Of a DNA stretch of 64,000 nucleotides, positions 62,160 through 64,000 are shown in pieces; position 1 is the first letter of the stretch; each line of letters opens with the position of its first letter. Below the pieces are notes generated by a model. That model saw nothing but the letters and a program-made list of their open reading frames with translations. It was not told where the DNA came from and did no database searches. The stretch lies in assembly GCA_012845835.1 (NCBI GenBank), contig JABAKD010000023.1, forward strand, positions 21,608,203 to 21,672,202, written 5' to 3'. A program made the translations under genes and the position numbers. This DNA is from Undaria pinnatifida (lineage: Eukaryota > Sar > Phaeophyceae > Laminariales > Alariaceae).

Positions 62160-63267
62160 CAATGCAAAGTCACGGTGAACTTCAAAAATACTTCTCGGCA
62201 GAGCCTTCGTGAGGATGTCCGCATGTAGTTTTTCGCTGGGAACATGCGTGATCTCGATCACTCAGATTTCTAAGAAAGTGGTGCCTCACGTCGATGTGCT
62301 TACTCCTGCTCGAGCTAAGCGGATTCTCTGCAAGCGCAATCGCTCCCTCGTTGTCCTCAAGGACGTCAATTTTACGAGGCTCTACACTAGGCCTCAAGAA
62401 CTGAAGCATTCCGTTCACAAACAGAGACTCCTTCACACCATCGCCCATCGCAAGATACTCTGCCTCAGAAGTCGACTGCGAAACGCATTTCTGCGTCCAA
62501 GAAAGCCAAGCTACAAGACAGGCAGCCACAATAATTAGTGCTCCCGAAACTGATCTACGGTCAGTGGCCTTGCTGGCAAAGTCTGCATCTGCATACACCA
62601 ACGTGCCTACGTCATCAACCGTACTGTCTCTCTTGTACTTCAGAGTTAGATGTGCCGTTTCCAGAAGATAGTTCAGAATCTTCTGAGCTGCCTTTCAGTC
62701 TCTCTTCTTTGGCTCATGAGAGTGCCTCGCCACCGCCCGCACAGCATTCGAGATGTCGGGCCTCGTCCCGTTGGCGACCCACATCAGGCACCCCACCACC
62801 TCTCGGAACGGCACATCTCCTGCCTCCTCATCCTCCATCACGGACCTGTTATCGTTAGCAGGGGAAGCAGGGATCGGGCTGGTGCGACAAATTTTGAATC
62901 TCTCAAGCACACTCCTGATGTAACTCTCCTGAGAAATCTCAATCGTGCCAGCCTCGCGGTCGCGAATAAATGCGCAACCAAGAAAGAACTTGACCTCACC
63001 CAAATTCTTCGTAGGAAGAGAATCGCCTCGAGCTTCTACAACCACCTTGGCAAGACTCTTAGTTCCTGCATACAGAATGTCATCCACGTGAATCGCGACC
63101 ATCCCTATCACCTCGTCTCCCATCATGAAACGCAGCACACAGAGGTCACACAGAGCCTGCTCGAAACCACTCCTCTTTAGATCCGATACTAGCCTCTTGT
63201 AAAATGTTCTAGATGCCTGCTTCAATCCGTACAAACTCTTGTTCAGACGGACAACCTTTCCTGCCAT
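62160..63267 (-). pseudogene. Ty1/copia RT C-terminal part and RNase H
   Basis: KVVRLNKSLYGLKQASRTF, then MVAIHVDDILYAG (catalytic HVDD in place of the usual YVDD), KFFLGCAFIRD, YIRSVLERF and VGCLMWVANGTRPDI are the copia RT order. After a TGA at about 62693-62695 (after HEPKKRD) the same frame continues with VYADADFASKATDRRSVSG (RNase H), SQSTSEAEYLAMGDG, EDNEGAIALAENP and SKHIDVRHHFLRN. A frameshift near 62250 moves the end to LHADILTKALPR and FEVHRDFALGSRK. The first frame is shifted relative to the upstream ORF at about 63265. It copies and processes element RNA, but this copy is inactive. Confidence 0.9.
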
Positions 63268-64000
63268 CGAACCACAAACCAGGAGGCAACTTCATGAACA
63301 CCTCGTGATCCAACTTCGACTGAACAAACGCCTGCTCAATGTCCCAGTGGAGTAATTCCAAATCATACTTGCACGCCAATGTTACCAACAATCGAATTGA
63401 TGCAGGATTTGCAGTAGGCGAGAAAGTCTCAAGATAGTCTATACCATACTTCTGCCTGAAGCCCTTCGCGACAAGCCTAGCCTTGGCCTTCAATATATTT
63501 CCTGTTTCGTCTGCTTTCCATTTGAAAACCCATCTAGCATCTGTCACGTTACATCCTATTGGGATCTTTACCGCTAACGTGAACGTTCCTGCCCCTATCA
63601 AGCCTTCAACTTCCGCAGACATAGCTCCATCCCAAATCGTGGCGTACTTCGATTGCCGGGCTTCTTGATAGCTATCAGGCTCAGACTCTACGTCCTGCAC
63701 TAGTTCTTTCGGCAATTCCACTGCGTCACCTGCTCTCTGCTCCGCCAACAGCGCATATATAATCTCTGTTGCGTAGACGGGCCCTAAAGTGGCCACAAGG
63801 CCAGATACATTCTGCTGGTTAACTGCACGGGTTTGCGCACGAGTTCTACCTTCTCTTACTTCATCATTCTCACGCGCAGGGTTGTTGAAATCAGCTAGCT
63901 CAGCTACATGCCGCGGACGACGAGCAACTGGAGGAGATGCCTCTGCCTCTGTCTCCTGCCCTCCCGGCCCTACAGACTCTGTATCCTGCTCTTCAGGACC
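63209..64000 (-). pseudogene. Ty1/copia pol: integrase-RT linker and RT N-terminal part (runs off window)
   Basis: The frame is open from the window edge. There is a Glu/Pro-rich linker (EEQDTESVGPGGQE, ARRPRHVAELADF), then SKYATIWDGAMSAEVEGL, DARWVFKWKADETGNILK, KARLVAKGFRQKYGIDYLE and TFSPTANPASIRLL. Motif A is ELLHWDIEQAFVQSKLD, with the first catalytic Asp, followed by EVFMKLPPGLWFDG. These are hallmark copia RT sequences. The frame ends with a short out-of-frame tail after a one-base shift at about 63265. Integrase, protease and gag would lie at higher coordinates outside the window. It is inserted, minus strand, in an intron of the host Cys/His gene. Confidence 0.92.

Overview
This is a eukaryotic nuclear window dominated by transposable elements. 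The evidence is reverse transcriptases of four kinds (LINE, Ty3/gypsy, DIRS/PAT-like, Ty1/copia), GT-AG introns, tRNA-derived SINE-like repeats, MITE-like repeats, and no operons or bacterial promoters. My best guess at the host is a stramenopile alga such as a brown alga, from the mixed GC content, CAG/Gln-rich sequence, long repeat-filled introns and the C-terminal LINE sequence type. That guess is low confidence.

Layout. 1-14 kb: introns or intergenic DNA packed with short non-autonomous repeats. MITE-A has TIRs like CCAAGGCTACGGTAGGGG and an internal palindrome TCACTCGCGCGAGTGA. MITE-B has ends like GTGCTACGATAGAGGT. There are also repeats C and D and a tRNA-derived SINE (E). A clean minus-strand leucine-rich-repeat exon lies at 11231-11376. 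14-17 kb: a low-complexity Gln/Pro-rich ORF and simple purine/pyrimidine tracts. 17.2-19.8 kb: a 5'-truncated, broken LINE (minus). 20.1-46.2 kb: a nest of three elements. A minus-strand chromodomain Ty3/gypsy element (LTRs 20129-20560 and 45798-46230, 4-bp duplication GGTG) holds a non-coding repeat X1 (about 27091-45088). X1 in turn holds a 14.8-kb LTR element Y (29135-43909, 4-bp duplication ATAT) with no recognisable gag or pol. 46.5-55.9 kb: a second X copy, split by a tyrosine-recombinase retrotransposon (47628-55296) whose split direct repeats are ordered A1-ORFs-B1-A2-B2 as in PAT/Kangaroo/TOC3 elements. 55.9-61.5 kb: a plus-strand host gene with two phase-compatible Cys/His-bearing exons (57127-57230, 61308-61478), an upstream tandem repeat carrying copies of one exon, and an X3 insertion in the intron. 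61.7-64 kb: the 3' half of a minus-strand Ty1/copia element running off the window.

How the parts relate. Nesting gives a relative history: gypsy first, then X1, then Y. It agrees with LTR divergence counted by eye (gypsy LTRs differ more than Y LTRs). Every reverse-transcribing element is damaged by stops, frameshifts or lost catalytic residues (gypsy protease, YR arginine). The most unusual structures are an array of stem-loops with compensatory base changes inside the YR retrotransposon (about 50.46-51.06 kb), and the Y element, a giant LTR element whose 13.6-kb interior is strongly strand-asymmetric and filled with diverged tandem repeats.
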